A stretch of 64,000 nucleotides of DNA from Aricia agestis. Taxonomy: Eukaryota > Arthropoda > Insecta > Lepidoptera > Lycaenidae. How positions within the stretch are numbered: the first letter of the stretch is position 1; each line of letters begins with the position of its first letter. A model generated the notes under the pieces. That model saw nothing but the letters and a program-made list of their open reading frames with translations, did no database searches and was not told the origin of the DNA. This document shows positions 11,751 through 24,500 of this stretch, one piece after another. A program made the translations under genes and the position numbers. The stretch spans positions 2,998,501 through 3,062,500 of the forward strand of contig NC_056417.1 of assembly GCF_905147365.1 (NCBI RefSeq). The letters are read 5' to 3'.

Positions 11751-11889
11751 ACTGCCGCACTCAGAGTGGAACATTTATTACTTAATTGTAATTAATTCAA
11801 AATTTTGATATAAGCCCCATACATTATCTGTCAAACTCTTCATTTAATTGAAGGTTAATCGTAATTAAATGTCTCTGAATACGGCGGTT
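11751..11889. mobile_element. MITE family H (copy 1)
   Basis: About 140 bp with inverted ends (gccgcactcagagtgg... / ...tctctgaatacggcgg) and an inner conserved core cattatctgtcaaactcttc. Four copies occur in the window: here, 13.87, 32.65 and 55.89 kb. Confidence 0.7.
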
Positions 11890-12905
11890 AATTTCTGCGA
11901 GTAAACTTCTCTATAAAATGATGCTCTCTTCCTTTTCTGTACGTATTCTAAAAAGATAATTAATGTTTGATTTCTTTTTTTCTACAGAATCAATGGAATG
12001 GCACTTAACTTCATTTGAATATACTGCAATTATTAATTTAAAATTCACGCAAAATGTTGACCAATACATAAAAGAAAACATAAATAAAACCTTTCATTAC
12101 TAGAGATGTTTTATTATGAATATTAAAATATATAGGTTTATCACTTTATGAAAATGGTCAAGAAGAATTAACATTTCTTGTTTGCATTTTCATTAAGATT
12201 CATTATACTGTTGATTTTATTCTAGTTTTGTCGTCAGAGATGCTACCGGTTTTGATTCTAATCAAATTCCAATTCTTACAAGATACAGCTCTAGCCTCTA
12301 ATGGATATCATGTCATTTCTCAAATATTTTGCATTTGTTTTTTAAATGTCATTCTATTAATTTTCTATCATTTTGGTTGTATTAATTAAATATACCGGCA
12401 TAACTTATTACTTTGAGTGAGTCTTTTGAATACAATATTTTGTACAATTAATGTTTTTTTGGAACTAATCTCTTTAACGCCGATTATAGAAATATAGAGT
12501 CCTACTCTTTATTATCTCAATTGGGGGTAGAAAAGAAGAAAGCTATAAGAATAATTTTCGATTTTAGTCTTCGAACGTCGTATATAGTACCTAAAAGCTA
12601 GTCTTCTTATATAACATCAAGGAATTTAGTAACAACACTTTAGTTAGGTATAATGTAGTAGAAAAACAAGTGATCCTTGACCAGGCTTCGCTCGTGATCG
12701 AGTGATCATTGATCTATGTAACATTATGTATACAACAATTTTCAATCATGACATAAACTTCGCAAATACCACATTCTTATACAGCAGCAAGTCTGATAAT
12801 AATCCATACTAATAATATAAGTGCCAGCACAGCGATATGCAAGTGTAAAGCGTTATGGGAAATGTCAATAGGCTCGGGTAACATAGACTACCTTTACAAT
12901 TTGCG

Positions 12906-13038
12906 TAGTCTGTCAAGAAAGTGAAGAAATTAAAAAGTGGCAACATCGTAGTGTCATCCCTTTCAAATCAATCTAAGGAAAAAGGGATGACACTACGTTG
13001 TTGCCACTTTTTAATTTCTTCACTTTCTTGACGGACTA
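12906..13038. mobile_element. Foldback MITE
   Basis: The left arm (tagtctgtcaagaaagtgaa, gaaattaaaaagtggcaaca, cgtagtgtcatccc) is mirrored nearly base for base on the right (gggatgacactacg, ttgccactttttaatttctt, cactttcttgacggacta). The loop is about 25 bp. Confidence 0.8.
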
Positions 13039-13148
13039 TAACAGATGTGTAACAGGTGGGTCTAGGACATTGAGTCTACTTTACGCTCAATCAGCTAAGC
13101 CGATTTTGATGTTTGTATGGAGTAACTTGGAATTCCCGAAAAGGATAC

Positions 13149-13330
13149 ATCCATATTTCATACTAATATTACGCGAAAGTGTCTTTCTGTTACCTCTTCA
13201 CGGCCAAACCACTGAACCGATTTTGCTGAAATTTAGTATGGAGTCTCGGGAAAGAACTTGTGTCCAAAGAAAAATGTACGGTTTCCGCGCGATAAACAAA
13301 TATTGGCGCTACGGAGTTGCGAGGGGCAAC
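13149..13330 (+). repeat. RTE-like tail, family B
   Basis: atactaatattacgcgaaag, ctgttacctcttcacggcca, ccgattttgctgaaatttag, cggtttccgcgcgataaaca and ggcgctacggagttgcg occur in family order. A 122-codon open frame overlapping it (12,998-13,366) is repeat-derived and not a gene. Confidence 0.6.
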
Positions 13331-13872
13331 TTCTATGATTATTTATTTCTGCTTAGTTATTTGTAGGCACTAGACATAGCACCTCTTCAAAGTATGTATA
13401 GAGACTTTCGGTTTCTTTTATCAACAAAATACTTATAAGTCTAATGATAAGCGTGAAAGGTATTGAAAGTTATGACTTGCGACTTGCAAGCTTAAAAGAC
13501 TTGTAAGAGTAGTCATTTTACGTTATTATTACAGAAAAACTAGACACCATTTTGAAGATAAAAACTAGTTTTTAATTCATAGCTTTGCCAAATACTAGAC
13601 ATAATTTACGTAATACTAGAATTAAGGCCTATGTGTATGTGAAATTCGAAACTTTAACAGCGAAGTAGATTATTTTGTTTTCATGTAAGTAAGTAATTTA
13701 TTATTCATTATTATTTTCATACTGACCCCTATTTTTGTTAACTTTCTTTTTCATACAAAAACATTCTCTGTCGTTTTTTGTGTTAAGTCTCGATGACTAA
13801 TAATTATTTTGAGTGCGCTTTAGGACATTTTACAGTCTCTTAAAACAGTTCTTCTTTTTCCTCGTTTAACTC

Positions 13873-14008
13873 TTACACTCAGAGACGAATAATTATTACT
13901 TAATAATTGTAATTAAATTAAGACTTTGACGTAAGCCTCATACATTATCTGTCAAAGTCTTCGTTGAATTGATGTTTAATCATCATAAAATGTCTCTGAG
14001 TGCAGCAG
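13873..14008. mobile_element. MITE family H (copy 2)
   Basis: Ends ttacactcagagacg and tctctgagtgcagca, with the shared core tacattatctgtcaaagtct. Confidence 0.7.
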
Positions 14009-14091
14009 ATACATTTTTAACTCCCATTCTTCAGTCGTCATGTGAGTTGTGACGTTATGCTTTGGACAGGGTTGAAAACATAGATATAACA

Positions 14092-14212
14092 TTTTTTTAT
14101 AAAAAAGGGGACAAACGAGCAAACGGGTCACTGGAAAGCAACTACCATCGCCTATGGACACTCGCAACATTAGAAGAGCTGCAGGTGCGTTCCCGGCCTT
14201 TTAAGAGGAGAG
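14092..14212 (-). mobile_element. LINE 3'-tail repeat, family A (copy 4, truncated)
   Basis: Contains gacaaacgagcaaacgggtc, ctatggacactcgcaacatt and gagctgcaggtgcgttcccg, then stops at the pyrimidine tract. It sits about 110 bp downstream of the donor of the 14.3-kb exon on the same strand. Confidence 0.65.
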
Positions 14213-14321
14213 AGATTGATTAAACTTTTCACTAAGAAGGTTTTTGTGCATCTTAGCTGCTTTCATCTACTATCTTTCTCTATCATTTGCATTTTTGACC
14301 TATTTATTTATGACCAAATAC

Positions 14322-14693
14322 CTGGAAGAAGCAATCCTTATCGGTGAGGTTCTCGAACCGCGCGAGGATCTCTTTCACAGACACTTTGGGTTCCGTGGTC
14401 TCCTCGTGTATCGTCTCCATGTGTGACGACGACGACGAGTGAGTCTGGGTGCACTTCTTCCGGTCCTTCCTGATCGGTTCTGGGTCTCGCGTATCGGCGC
14501 CGGAGTCGGAGTCCTCCTGCGCCGAGGCATCCGCGCTGGACGCCGCTCCTTCTGATGAATTGATCAAGGAGTCCAGGCTAGGAGCTCGTCTGGGCGGGGT
14601 CTGGGAGTACTCATCATCGGTCTCTACTCCGTAGACTCGCTGTAGATGGCGCCAGTTGTCCCTCATGGCTGCTGTGAGGCGCGGGCGCTGCAT
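14322..14693 (-). CDS. Candidate first coding exon of an unidentified transcript
   Basis: A GC-rich 124-codon exon. The ATG at 14,693 sits in a good context (gcgcacc before atg) with in-frame stops a few codons upstream, so a start is more likely than an internal exon. It ends CAG|gtatttgg in phase 0; if unspliced, the frame stops six codons later. The product starts MQRPRLTAAMRDNW, then has a low-complexity acidic and serine-rich middle (SSSSS; EDSDSG), then a conserved-looking helix VSVKEILARFENL. I do not recognise the protein. It lies downstream of the last myosin exon seen and on the same strand, but does not match the SH3 region expected next in myosin XV. It could start a separate gene or a motorless tail isoform. 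Confidence 0.55.
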
Positions 14694-14780
14694 GGTGCGC
14701 GCGCGCACGCGGTACACTCACTACTGAGCGCGGGGACGGCGCGGCATAATTTCATTAGCGATAGTATACATTTGTCGTTC
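14694..14780 (-). promoter_or_regulatory. GC-rich putative promoter/5' leader
   Basis: Immediately upstream of the ATG at 14,693, with alternating gcgcgcgc and ccgtccccgcgctcagtag. The abrupt rise in GC next to an exon without a usable acceptor suggests a transcription start region. No clear TATA box is seen. Placement is inferred. Confidence 0.3.
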
Positions 14781-14830
14781 CGCTCATGTGTTCGATTTGA
14801 TCCTGTCGCTGAAACCTTTTGTTGTGACTA

Positions 14831-17800
14831 ATTGTGGGCCTCATTGTTTAATTTGTTGGTTTATAATGTTAAATTTTATTGCTCGTTCTAACAGATACAT
14901 GAGTAGTAACTAGTAACAACTAACGAGTAATGGTTGAATGAATGAATTAATGATTTATTGCATAAATGTGGTACAAAAAGGTCTTATAATCTTACTTAAA
15001 CTTTTATAAGTTTTATGTCATGTTAATTTATTTAATATAATTTTCTACATTCCTTTTGTAAGTGCAATTATTTTTGGTATTAATTCGTTTTATGTCTCTG
15101 AAGTAGCTCTATGCATAACTAATGGAAGATTTAAAAACACATAATCGTATTAATTTACATACTTAAATTTATATTATTTAATAGATTAGAAACACAGAGA
15201 TAACAAAAGCTAAGCGTTTTTCAGTGCGTCGGGGGCATTATGATCAAGTTTTTGTGTTTCTTTTAAACATTTTTTGTGTTTCTGACCCCTTTTTTTATTA
15301 AGAAGAAGACTTGACCTCTATCGTCACTTCCCTTGTAACGTTACAACTTACAAGTCAACGGTTGAACAATGAACATAGTATACAGTCAGGCGATAGCTAG
15401 GTATCTCCAGGTATCTAATCTAGTGCTCGCACGCCAGCTGCTGGATCTAGATTCTTCGCGGTCAGTATAACGGCCCGCCCAGATGTTCCCAACATTTCCC
15501 TGCAAGTACTCTAATAGCTATGTAGAGATAGTTGATAAATAATTCATTTCATAGTTTCAATGAGTAGTTACTAGTTAGCTCTGTAGTCTACATAAATAGT
15601 AGGTACAGATAGACTGGTTATTGTCTACAGGGTAACTAGATCACGCCCGCAACTCCGTTGCGCCAAAATATCGTTTATCGCGCGGGAACCATACCTTTTT
15701 TACGGACAAAGTAAAAAAGGTACGGTCCCGTCCCCTTTGTCCTTTCTCGGGATTAAAGTATCTCCAAACCAAATTGATTGGTGTGAAGAGGTAACAGACA
15801 GACAGACACACTTTCGCATTTATAATATTTGTATGGAAGTATGGATGTTACTTGGAGATTTGGATGGAGTTAATTGAATTAAGGTCGCTTTAGAAATTAG
15901 CTCGCAATTTACATATCACCAGAGTTTATTTTTAATGTTACGAAAAGAGACAGTATTTATAGCTTTTTAATCATCTTTTGAAAGTGGGTTAAAACTTTTA
16001 TATGACTCTACACTATTTCCGAGGCGTTGCTTACAATTTCCTTGAACAGAAATTCGCGATTACAGCGCGGGAACCGTGCAATTTTCCAGACAAAAACTAT
16101 CATCGTTAACGTTATTACCAGATTTCATCAAATCGGTTCAGCGATTAAAGTGTGAATACAGAAAGACACATTTTCGAATTTGTAATGTGAGTGTCGATTG
16201 ACTTTAAATGAAAATTCATAAATTTTATGAAAAGGTTGACAACCAATGTATTTGACCGTTAACTAAATAGTTATAATAGAGTATTCTCTTAATTGGCTAC
16301 GTTCTGTAATCAGATACGCGTATTAACTGATAATTATAAAATATAATAATGGAATTAACGATGTGTGTAGTTAGAACAATGATTTATTTTTATTTAAATC
16401 GATGTTTTCCGCGATTCGATTATCGAGAATCGTGCGTGTAATTGAGTTTAAAGGGCCTTCTTCACGTTGTCAATGATAAATAGCATTGATTGCATAGCTG
16501 TTTGCAGTATACAGAAATGACATTCGATGTCGATCGTATAGGCAATCATCGATAATATGCCGCTCTACACATTAATAATAACCTTTGTCAATCATACTCC
16601 AATGTGAAGTTGCCTCAATGTACCATAACATTAAACTCGATGTATTTGTATATTGCCTTTAGGCCTCATAATAAATATAATTATTGAGTATTGGTAAGAA
16701 ATCAATATATTTTTTCCATGACTATTTTTGTTTATACAATAATAGTAAATAAGAATTGAGTAAAAGAATTTGAGCATCTTTGGCTTGGCTTAATTTTATG
16801 TAAAAAAAAAAAACAAATTGATACTTCCCTCTTTTAGAAGTTGGTGAAAAGACGAATATTGCCTCAAAATCCCACAGCCCGACCCACCGATGACACAAGA
16901 GCAAATTTCTATAGCTACATTTCGTAACAATCAATAAGTTATGAAAAAAATGCAGGAAGAACCTCTCATACTATGCTGAATCATCACGACTAGAACATAG
17001 TAAATTAAACCTTATAATGTGAGATTTAAAGTTCAAAATACCGTGTGAAAGTCATGACATTAAAGCCATATTGTATAACTTATGACATGAGGTAAATTAA
17101 TTATTTCGAGCATGATTGCCTGACACACTTAAACATTATTATGCGCCATAATATACTACTCAAATGAGAAATCGCCGACAAAGGCGGAAAATATATTCGT
17201 CGGTGCTAAAATGTATTGCCAGTTATTAAAAAATCGATTAATATTGCCACACTTTCAATTGGATTGTTTGAATAAGTTTTAATGAAATGACTATTGAAGT
17301 ATACTTATTCTAAATGGCGTGGCTGGCAACAAAATTTTATGCACATTTTGACATTTTATTATATTATGAAGTTTTGTGCCTCGATTTGCTGTTTGGTTTT
17401 TGTATATAGTTACACAAAACAACCTAAGATTTCATCTAGATTCTAGACTATACTTACTACAAAAAAGCAACAAAAAACTATAATCATAAATACCTCCTAT
17501 TGGCTGCTAACCAGCAAATAAAAACTACCTGTTATACCAAATAAAAATGACCCTATGTTATGATAGTTATGTGGCTATACCACACCTTATAAAGCCACCA
17601 ATTTGACTTGACCTCAATGCAAATGCTCAGGCTATTCAAATGACATCCTGTATTAATCATTAACCTAAAACCTGTATTTATTAGCAGCTGCAGGTGCGGT
17701 CTGAGCAGGGGGGATTCTTGACCTCTGACTCCCATCAAAATAGTACTCGTTAAATTAATTAATCTTTCATTAAAGTAATGTTTATAATTTTGACATAGTT

Positions 17801-18354
17801 ATTTTACTATTGGGAGGATAGTTACCACAAAATTGCTTGCTATCCAAAACCTTAAACGCAAACTTATAAACCCATTAGTCCCCCTTAATAAGTATGAACA
17901 ATAAACATTACGTCTTCAAACAAATATTTGAGACAGAGGCCTGCTTTTAGGATTCTTCGTTAATATATATACATAGTTTGAGTAATCAAAATAAAATTTA
18001 ATACTAACATTAATGTTTTGAAAATTCCCTGTAAATCATGTTACATGATTACACAATGACACAGGCGGCGCCACAGGCGTCATTATGTAAATACATTACA
18101 TAAAATCCTGCAAAACACAACGATAAAACACATCTAAGTACTTAAAAGAGGGTTGTGTGAACGTGCGTCGATTCATGCTGTCTAGGATTTCTATTAGGTC
18201 TATTGTTATCAAACTGCAAATTGTAGGACACTGTTGCGGCCAATTAATTATTAAGTATCTTAATTCATCAGTGATACATGACTAACGTATTTCGGACAAA
18301 TCCAGTTCACATACAGCTCTATTAAGTAATTACTTTACATTTTCTACTACATAC
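14831..18354. other. Spacer or intron without recognisable exons
   Basis: AT-rich sequence. I searched it for the SH3, second MyTH4 and FERM coding expected to follow myosin exon 21 and see none. A family B copy lies at 15.64-15.84 kb and another degraded one near 16.05-16.19 kb. Confidence 0.5.
15641..15838 (-). repeat. RTE-like tail, family B
   Basis: atcacgcccgcaactccgtt, gcgccaaaatatcgtttatc and tttcgcatttataatatttg mark the family. A small palindrome (taccttttttacgg / ccgtacc region, 15,690-15,727) interrupts its centre. Confidence 0.6.
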
Positions 18355-18530
18355 CTGCGAGTGTTGCAGCGCGAACTCGGCGATGAGCGCGTGCGCGTGC
18401 GCGGCGAGCGGCACGTGCAACGTCAGCGGCGCGTCGCGAGCGGGCGTCAGCTGTAGTGCGCCCGGCGCCGCCGCGTTCGCGCGCAGACCGCTCAGCGGTA
18501 GCGAACGCCGCACGCACATGCCGCCGGGAC
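18355..18530 (-). CDS. Myo10A: Myosin XV exon 21 (last exon seen)
   Basis: Acceptor tttgttgcag at the high end, donor CAG|gtatgt at the low end. Enters in phase 1 and leaves in phase 0 (residues about 2229-2287). Encodes GPGGMCVRRSLPLSG then an alanine-rich stretch ending AEFALQHSQ. Frame and splice sites are good. The next exon should begin the approach to the SH3 domain but is not found in the window. Confidence 0.8.
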
Positions 18531-21500
18531 CTGCAACAAATGGATTAGTTAAAGCGAATTACAGCGAATTGCTTTGAAGCGTTATGTCGTCGGACGGAGT
18601 GACGTTTTTAAGCCACAAAGCTGTGTTGCAGCAATATCAGTCACATTTCATTTACTTGTCTGTCGTCCTGCCGCATTCCTATGATTTTGCTAGCCACGAA
18701 CGGCTGATAGGGCCATGGGTCGGTGGAGGGATTTGTCCGTCTGACCGCATCCACGTCGCGTTAGTGCGGTCTCGCCTTAAAAAGGAAGTGTCCTTTACCT
18801 TTAACACCAATAGTGACAGCGTTATGTGAGACGGCTAACACGGCATTTTCCCCTGGTGGTAGTCTAGCAGTGAACAGTCTAGCGAAGTAGAAGGGCCACT
18901 CTCTGGCCATTTCGACGGCCTGGCGTTTGGTCGCAGCGCGTACGGGGCCGTTCTGTGACCGCAGCCACGCGGCGCCCGCGCGTTTCTCGCTCGCCGTCAT
19001 GCGTATAGATGGCGCCGTTGATGTTATGTCGTATACGATCTGGTTTAAAATAGATAAAATTTATAAAAGAGTTTGGCAAACATAAAAATAATTTTGATGC
19101 TTATTAAAAAGGTATACAAGAAAAAGTAAGCATTGTCATTGTTTTAACAAAACATTAATTAGCCAATTTCAAAGTAGTTTTGTATTTATAATTGACGGTG
19201 AATCTGTTCTATGTCACATTTAAAAAAATATTTTAGCAAAAGCACAAAAAATACAATTCAGAAATTAATGTGGCATTATGAATCCCTAATACATTATGCT
19301 AATATTTGTGTTTCATAACTTACTTGGGCATACAACAGATCCAATATGGCGGGGTCGTTGTAATTTTCTAATGGTGTAAATACTTCTTTCCTCACTCTGA
19401 TCTTCCACGGCACTCGGGCGTACGTGATAAAGGCGCGATCTGCTGATGGTAAAAGCGCGGCTGGTGCCGGTACGTCCCCTACGAAAGAGATAGCAATATG
19501 TAAATATAGTTGGTAAGAAAGAGACAGAAGAAACCAAAATAGCCGCTTAAAGACTTGACGATTCCGTCACCGATATTTTAGATTACTTTTTAATAGAAAA
19601 AAAGCCTTTTAAGTTTTGATATAGCAGTATATAAATTGTATTTAAAAATACTTACTATCGATTTGCTCAGTCTTATCAGACAAATGTGTGGAGACCGATT
19701 GACGTCGCTCAGCTTCTATCTTTCTTTCTCGTTCTTTCTGTGCCATGTGAGTCTTGAACGTCGGCCGGTCGTTCCTTTTCAGAGTATCGTTTGTTTCAGG
19801 AGGGAAAGAGACCTCCGATCGCGGACTGTCTCTCGCGTGGCCAACTAGCATGTCCCGAGAATTCTTCCTACCATCGTACCGCTCAAAATCGTCGTACATA
19901 TTCGAAGACCGCTTTCTTTCAAAGTTGTCGTCCATATCGTTCTCTCCCTTTCTTCTTTCAGCCCGCGGCGGCCTTAACTCATATATTTCGGAAGCCTCCC
20001 GTCCCGAGTAATTGTCCCTTATGTCTCGTCTTTCGACAGACTCCGAGTCCCACTCGTCGCGTCCCATCTGCTCGTTGTTGTAGCTTCTCAACTCCGACTC
20101 CTCGCCCCAGTCGTCTTTTATTCTTCGCTCTCGTCTGTCCGAGGTCAAGAAACGCGAAGCTAAGTCGTCTCCCTGCGACGAGTCGTTCTCGTCTTTTCGT
20201 CGCGAGTTCCAGTTGGCCAGGAAGGCGTGTCGGTCATCGGCTTCCCTGTTTTGATGGACACCGAAAGTGTCTCTGTCGCGACGAAGTTGAGCGAACGAGG
20301 ACGACGCGTCGGGTATAGGCGGGGGTGGGGCCGGATTTTCCGGAGGAGAGGGAGGTGACTTAGGGGGAGGAGGAGCCGGGCCGGGAGGTGCTGGCGGCAG
20401 CGGCGGCGGTGGAGCGTCCCATCTGGCCCCACCTCCTAGTTGACGTTCCAACATCAGCTTTCTTGTGTCCTCCAGCTTGTTCACAGTGCGAGGAGTGTCG
20501 GCGGCCGACGACGACGACCGCACTGAATGGTTGGCTGTGACGCGCTCCAATCTTTGGCGCATTTCAGAGCTGAGCTTAAGCTTTCCAACGCTCCCGGGCG
20601 AAGGTCTCTGGGCGCCGATTTCAAAGCTGCGCCTCGCTGTTCTCTGAGACGGCGGCTCGCGGTGAGCAGGGATGACGCCGTCAACCTCAAACTCCTCCCA
20701 GTCTATTCCGGGAGACGCCTCCGAGCGCGATCTTCCTCTGGGGGGCTCGTGCTCGATGCCGTTGGGCTGCGACTGAGGAGTGTGCCTGCGTTGTATCTGT
20801 CTCAGTTTGAATTTAGAAAAATCCTGGGGGGTGTCCTCTCCCGCAGCGTCCTTAGGCGGAGGCCACCTCCACTTGCCTATTCGGACGGTTTTTGCTCGAC
20901 CGTAGAGATCGATGAAGGGTCTAGCCTCAGCGGGGTCCATGGCGTGAAGCGGTGGAGGCATGGGCGGCGGAGGAGGGGGCGGGGCTCCAGCTGAGAAGCT
21001 CTCGTTCGATTCCCTTCTGGTTTTGGCCGCATTACGGGGCGGGGAGTGTACTTGAGCGTGGACGACAGTCGACGCTCGTACTGGAGAAGTCGGGGCCGAG
21101 TCCGTATTTTCCACCACTTGTCCCGCCAATAAAGTCTGTAGCGCTTGGTTCTGAGCCAACAACTGCTGTTGTATTTGCAAATTCTGCGCCATGGCGTTTT
21201 GCAGGAACGCCCTCTGTAGGTTTTGATGGTAAGCGTTGATATCTACTGTGCCCGGTGGGGGTAGATGTAGACCCAACGCCGCCGCGAGGGCCTCGGGCGT
21301 CGCGGGCATAGTCGGCATGGAAGTTGGCATACTCATGGACCCGAAACTGAGAGCCGATGTGCTGGCCGAAGCTGACCTTGGGGTAACACCGCCTCCTTTT
21401 ATGGCACCAGTAAGTCCTTCTCCATCGGTAAGACGTTTGAGGCTGTCGTTCATAAATATCGGATCAAAGAGATTGGTGATGTAGTCATCCATGGAATCGA

Positions 21501-24500
21501 CATTCGATACTTTTCTGCTGGCCTTGCCTTTATCCTCCTTGCCGCCTCCTTTGATCAACCTAGCAACCTCCTCGCTGTCTAGTTTAAGGTTGTCGTCATA
21601 CGTGCAGTTTAAGATATTATCTATGAAGCCGCTGTAGCCATTTCTGTGGTCGCTTCCACCGCCTTTGATGCTGGCAGCGAGGGATCTAGCGTCTGACAGT
21701 TCATCAATATTCGGGTCGAGAACGGGCGAGAACAAGTCGTCGAGGAACTGGTCGACGTCGGACGCCTGCGACGGCACGCGGACGCGACGCACGTGCGACG
21801 CCAGGCTCGGCGCTTCGGACGTGTCAGACATTGCCGATGACCTGTCAAAGATGATATAGAAACATGGTTTTTGTAGCAATGGAATATTTTTATACCTGTC
21901 AAGCCCCAAGCGGTCGCATGCGACCGCGCCAAATGTCAAAGGCTAATTCCAACAAATCCCAAGCGGTCGCATGCGACCGCGCTCTTTCATTCGAGTATGT
22001 AGCATATTTGGTCGACTTAGAGACTACTTTTGTATGGAGAAGTTTGGTTAGATACGATCTTTGATACATGGGCCACATTCTCAATGAAAAAAATACTTTA
22101 CTCTGTGGTCGAACATCTGATTTCAGTCTATTGAAAATCGTGTATGTGGCGCGCGTGTTGTTGAGTATTTTGATGGTTTTTGTGTGTAACTTTAGGATTT
22201 TCACGGATGTAAGTACTTTTAAATAATTTTAATACGTTACTGACGCGATTTGTTTAATATTTTTGTAAATAAATGACGTTAAAAGCTTATACTAGGAATT
22301 ATTCTCGTGTAAACAACAATTTATCGTATATTATTCCATCGCTTGGCATCGCATCGAATGACCTATTTTTAAAGGCTTTTTACCGGTCGCGGCCATTTTG
22401 AACTTTATTTGTATAGCACTAAGGTCGAAGTTTGCTTGCGGATCATATTTTTTTACCTAGGAGTGTCCCATTTCAAGTGGTTTGTTTTTATACATCTCAA
22501 CTTCTTGCTTTGAATTGTTTACAATAACTAGTTAGTTTATGTCTTTGTTATTGAGATAAGAATAAAGTATTCATTTATTTCTTGCAATACTGTCAGCAAC
22601 ATAATTTTCAATGTTTATAGTTGTAAGACGAATATTAAATCATACTAAATACTATAATATGATGGCTTCATAGAAAATTTAACATATATGTATTATAATA
22701 TTTTTCACAGAAACATAAAATATAGTTACGTTGTAAAGTTATTACATTTTTTGTACAAAGAGGGTAGGTTTTAGGAAGGTAGGTCGCCATTTTTTTTAAA
22801 TTACATTTTGACAGCTAGTGTTTAATAATGCTCTAGGGGTTATGAAGTAATTATGATAGTGGCGTTACGTAATTTAGATATAACAAGTTAGAAGTTACTG
22901 TTATGCTAAGTACTCACATACGGTTTTGCTCGATCGAGCAAAACCCGCGGCTCGGGATTTCGTCCACACATTCAGCATTGCTCGATAGTTTTATTCTAAA
23001 TCGATATATTTAATTCCATCGAGCCGGCTCGATGCGAGCCTTCGAGCTGTGAGTTTTGCGGTCCACACAGTAATTATTACTCGATTTGGAGTAAAACTAT
23101 CGAGCAAAACCGCATGTGAGTACTTAGCACAAAATAGTATTTAAATAAATCATGTAACATTGATAACATAATACTTTTGAAATATTGACGGAGGTACTTT
23201 TCATATTACAAAGTTTCAATTATGTAATTTAGTTTTGGCTTATATAGAATATGCTTTATTTTTTCAGCTTAAAACTAAACTTCGTGTTTACTAATATTTG
23301 AAAATATGACGATAAAGATATTTAACCTATTTTGAACTATAGAGTTAAGTATTATCGGAGACCAGACATACATTATAAAATGAAGATTAAAATTACCTGA
23401 CGCCTCCAAACTCGGAGCTCTTCTCAATGTACGCGCGACTCGACTGCGAGCCGGCGGGCGCGCGTTTGCCAGCGTACTGCGACTTAATATATCTCGAGGG
23501 CGGAGCCCGGGACCCCGTACCGTAGTCCCCTTCCATCTTACTGCTAGTCACACTTGGAGCCCCCAGACGCTCCACCGAGTGATACCGATCGTTTAACCTT
23601 GATTGTGACAGCCCTAGATCAGCTAGCTTGTTCGGTGGCGGCGCAGGGTTGTCCCCTAGCAGGTTATCGAGCGATCTACTGCGGACTTTGTCGGAGGTCT
23701 GCTCGAAGTAGCGCTCGTTCAAAGCAGATTCTCGTGATAGTATATCGTGGGATATCTTTCTAGAATATTCGTTGGTGTGTTTTGTAACGGGTGGTGGACG
23801 CTCCCGCTCCATCTTCCAGTTGTATTCCGATTCGTTTTCTTCGATGGGTTCCTCGAGGATGTGATGTATGCTCGGCGAACGAGACTTTGGTGGTTCCGGT
23901 GGTGGGACCTATATAGACATAATTTTTTAGAAAATCACGCAGCGTTCGCCCAAGGTCAAAGACAAATCTGTCATTGTTTTATTTTGCCTAAGTGTGGCTC
24001 AAGGACAGTTATGTATTTGAGTGTTTATATTTACTTTTTCTAATTAATTATTATTTACGTGGCTGTTCATAGCCAATAAGTATCTTGACGTCACATTTGA
24101 AGTAAAGCTGGCCATAAAATATGGCGTGTTCATATTTCAAAATCTACTAAAGGACTTCCAAATGGACAGCTCGAGTGTTGCCAGCTTTTTCATCATTTAG
24201 CAAATATATCATCGATTTTTTTTGCTAAATGATAAAATTTTTAATAAATCTAAGTATATATTTTTAAATAAATACTACATTTTTGTTTTACAATTATAAA
24301 TTATATTATACTTCTTATTATATTCTATTATAAATTCTATACTTTTTTAAGGCTATATTAACCTGTGGTCTCGTAGCTCTCTCGCTGTCGACGGATGACG
24401 CTCGCGGCGGCGGCGCGGGGGGCGTGGCGCGCGGCGCGGTCGCCCGCAGCGGTTCCGAACGCCCGCCAAGCGCGCTCCACGTCTCCACTTCCCCTACGGC

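Noticed and set aside
12998..13366. 122-codon plus-strand frame
   Set aside because: Spans a MITE arm and a family B repeat; no domain.
20527..20994. 155-codon plus-strand frame
   Set aside because: It is antisense to the giant myosin exon, whose splice phases and motifs are well supported.
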